From contig NZ_CP109181.1 in the NCBI RefSeq assembly GCF_036248275.1, positions 2,852,001 through 2,916,000 on the forward strand: 64,000 bases of DNA, read 5' to 3'. The DNA comes from Streptomyces sp. NBC_01716. Lineage in GTDB: Bacteria; Actinomycetota; Actinomycetes; Streptomycetales; Streptomycetaceae. The notes under the pieces are model-generated. The model worked only from the letters and a program-made list of their open reading frames with translations. It ran no database searches and was not told the DNA's origin. Shown one piece after another: positions 62,229 to 64,000 of the stretch (position 1 is the stretch's first letter; every line of letters starts with the position of its first letter). Position numbers and translations under genes: made by a program.

Positions 62229-62317
62229 GCTCTCCCCGCACCTGCCTCGTCCGTGCCCCGATCAGGCACCCCTGCAGGGATTCAACCAGGTTTACGAATG
62301 TTCGCGCAGGGACCCTG

Positions 62318-63202
62318 TCACCGACGCTGCGAAAGCGGCACGCCGGGCTGTGTGGGTGCGGCGAGGTGGGTGGGGTCGGGTGTGGCGGTAGGTGTGGTCG
62401 TTCCGGGATTGGCGGCCATCTGGAACGCCGTACCCGTAGGACGTATCAAGGGCGCCCCCGGGTAGTGGATGAGGACCGCCGACTGGAACGGGTGGGGAGT
62501 GAGCGGTGCCTGCATCGTGCCGGGAGCGAGCACCGGCGCGCTGTCGACGGACTGCGGAAGGATGGCACCCCGCTCGCCGCCCTGCCTGCCCCGCGTCGCG
62601 CTGCCGGGCGGTGTGGTGGCCCTGGTCAGCGGCGTGATGCTGTTGGGCGCACCGGCCCCGCGCGCGGCGGTGTCGGCCGTGGCACCCATGGGCAGCGCGC
62701 CGCCCAGGGCCATCGCGGCGAAGGACACCGCGCTCGCGGCGGCGAAGGCGAACCTCCGGCCGCGCCAGGGTGAGCGCTCGGCCTCGACACGTCCGACCTC
62801 GTGGATCCTGAAGCCGGCACCGGAGCTGGAGCCGCCGCGCAGAGGTGACCCGTGGGGTCCGGCCGGGCGGTAGCCGAACGCGTCGCTCCGCACGCCGAAG
62901 ACGCCGTTGCCGAACGCCGAACCGTCGAACGGACCAGGGGGCTCGTCCTCGTCCTTCTCGGTGGCTCCGCCGGGCAGCCCCTGGAGACGGGCGAGAAATC
63001 CTTCGGACAGCGGCGGCGGCGCCGACTGCGCGAACGCGTTCTTCAGCCGGCGCTGGGCGTCGGCCTCCGCCTTGCACCTGGCGCAGGTGGCGAGGTGCGC
63101 CAGCACACGCTCCCTGGCGTCGTGACCGAGCTCCCCGTCCACCAGGGCGGCGAGCCGGTCCCCCAGGTGCTGCTCTGCGGGGGTCGGACCTGTGCCACTC
63201 AC
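62318..63202 (-). CDS. Zinc-binding anti-sigma factor
   Basis: The 294-residue protein has an N-terminal zinc-anti-sigma motif HLATCARC (His36, Cys40, Cys43), one membrane helix (about 165-186) and an extracytoplasmic tail. Its GTG start overlaps the sigma stop (GTGA), so the pair is coupled. It should hold the sigma factor inactive until envelope or redox stress releases it. Confidence 0.92.
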   Translation of the reverse strand: MSGTGPTPAEQHLGDRLAALVDGELGHDARERVLAHLATCARCKAEADAQRRLKNAFAQSAPPPLSEGFLARLQGLPGGATEKDEDEPPGPFDGSAFGNGVFGVRSDAFGYRPAGPHGSPLRGGSSSGAGFRIHEVGRVEAERSPWRGRRFAFAAASAVSFAAMALGGALPMGATADTAARGAGAPNSITPLTRATTPPGSATRGRQGGERGAILPQSVDSAPVLAPGTMQAPLTPHPFQSAVLIHYPGAPLIRPTGTAFQMAANPGTTTPTATPDPTHLAAPTQPGVPLSQRR

Positions 63203-63957
63203 GCGAGTCCGCCCTCCCCGGCAACGCTCGCGAACGTGCGCTGCTCGGCCCGAGCCTCGGGGGAACGGTGCTGAAGGGCCTTGCGCAGATGCGAACGGCC
63301 ACGGTGGATCCTGCTGCGCACCGTGCCGAGCTTCACACCGAGCGTGGCGGCGATTTCCTCGTACGACAGTCCCTCGATGTCGCACAGGACGACCGCGGCC
63401 CGGAATTCGGGAGCGAGGGTGTCCAGCGCCTGCTGCACGTCGGCGTCGAAGTGGGTGTCGTGGAAGACCTGCTGCGGCGAGGGCTCACGGCTGGGCAGGC
63501 GCTCCGCCGCGTCCTCACCGAGCGCGTCGAACCGGATCCGCTGCTTACGGCGGACCATGTCCAGGAAGAGATTGGTGGTGATGCGGTGCAGCCAGCCCTC
63601 GAACGTGCCGGGGGTGTACGTCGACAGCGACCTGAAGACCCGGACGAAGACTTCCTGGGTCAGATCCTCGGCGTCGTGCTGGTTGCCCGTGAGACGGTAG
63701 GCAAGGCGGTACACGCGGGCGCTGTGCGTGCTGACGATCTCCTCCCAGCTGGGAGGCGTCCACGCCTGCGATTCCGCATCCGATGCGAAGGTCGCCGTAA
63801 CTGCGGAGTCGGTCGAGCGAGAACGGTCAGCGAAGTTGGTCACGGATTTCGGCTCACCGGCCGACCTGAGAAAGCGCTTCAGCGCTCCTCCCCGATCCGC
63901 AGGCGCAGCCGCACCTCCCCTATCGACTCTGGTGGTGTCCAGCGGAGCACCTACCAT
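63199..63957 (-). CDS. sigE: ECF RNA polymerase sigma factor (SigE type)
   Basis: The 252-residue protein has a polar N-terminus (1-65), sigma region 2 with [20 protein letters not shown] (about 85-104) and region 4 with [20 protein letters not shown] (about 200-220). ATG 63955-63957 has GAGGTAGCT. Coupled to the anti-sigma gene and followed by htrA and tatB, it resembles the mycobacterial sigE cluster; the name sigE is used in that sense and not for S. coelicolor SigE, which lacks this partner order. Confidence 0.93.
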   Translation of the reverse strand: MVGAPLDTTRVDRGGAAAPADRGGALKRFLRSAGEPKSVTNFADRSRSTDSAVTATFASDAESQAWTPPSWEEIVSTHSARVYRLAYRLTGNQHDAEDLTQEVFVRVFRSLSTYTPGTFEGWLHRITTNLFLDMVRRKQRIRFDALGEDAAERLPSREPSPQQVFHDTHFDADVQQALDTLAPEFRAAVVLCDIEGLSYEEIAATLGVKLGTVRSRIHRGRSHLRKALQHRSPEARAEQRTFASVAGEGGLA

Positions 63958-64000
63958 AGCTACCTCGCCCGTTAGCTCCGGATAAGAATCTTTGCCTGAA

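Overview
The window is a stretch of chromosomal DNA from a Streptomyces species or a close relative. The evidence is very high GC, codon third positions that are almost all G or C, many GTG starts, a WblC/WhiB7 regulator, two promoters fitting the SigR consensus, and leucine TTA codons in only two genes. I see no insertion sequence, prophage, CRISPR array, rRNA or tRNA. Gene order is close to two blocks I remember from Mycobacterium tuberculosis: Rv3194c-Rv3211 (PDZ protease, zincin, ABC1 kinase, whiB7, uvrD2, mycoredoxin, nudC, adnB/adnA, MGMT-like, moeZ, DUF3152, TetR, DUF3107, ferritin-like, DEAD helicase) and Rv1239c-Rv1221 (corA, MgtE-like, mrp, tatB, htrA, anti-sigma, sigE). Most of the window is therefore conserved actinobacterial core.

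Layout. 1-5.98 kb: end of a PPA1309-family gene, PDZ/Lon-type protease, MoaE, a short-chain dehydrogenase/epimerase, a zincin_2 protein and a Nudix hydrolase. 6.08-9.2 kb: three AIM24-domain genes in a row, one fused to TerD. 9.3-12.8 kb: a YgjP-type metallopeptidase, an orphan ThiF/TOMM-like protein carrying a TTA codon, and an ABC1 kinase. 12.9-16.9 kb: antibiotic- and thiol-stress region with wblC behind a leader ORF plus attenuator, uvrD2, and mycoredoxin behind a SigR promoter. 16.9-27.4 kb: nudC, an M20 peptidase and the AdnAB recombination motor-nuclease, whose two genes are separated by a lipoprotein gene. 27.6-34.2 kb: an alkyltransferase-like protein, a large flippase-like/kinase-like membrane protein, a secreted peptidase and MoeZ. 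34.2-39.2 kb: an accessory-looking operon (PelF-type glycosyltransferase, polytopic membrane protein, sugar epimerase, spherulin-4/GH135 protein) suggesting synthesis and trimming of an amino-sugar exopolysaccharide. 39.4-48.2 kb: DUF3152 metalloprotein, hydrolases, TetR regulator, DUF3107, ferritin-like protein and a DEAD-box helicase. 48.2-55.7 kb: NYN nuclease-like protein with a TTA codon, a 50-residue protein behind a SigR-like promoter, MarC, PHP phosphoesterase, CorA and a lipoprotein. 55.9-63.96 kb: a channel-less MgtE-type protein, DUF1003, Mrp, TatB, HtrA, anti-sigma and ECF sigma, the last four facing inward as an envelope-stress unit.

The genes combine three themes: thiol and antibiotic stress (SigR-type promoters, mycoredoxin, WblC), DNA repair (UvrD2, AdnAB, alkyltransferase-like protein, Nudix enzymes) and envelope homeostasis (sigma/anti-sigma/HtrA/TatB, PDZ protease, the polysaccharide operon, lipoproteins). 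Nearly every convergent junction holds a long perfect hairpin. The observations I rate highest are the wblC leader, the PelF/GH135-like operon, the AIM24/TerD cluster, the lipoprotein between adnA and adnB, and the small protein behind a SigR-like promoter. Family assignments are from motif recognition alone; no database search was possible.
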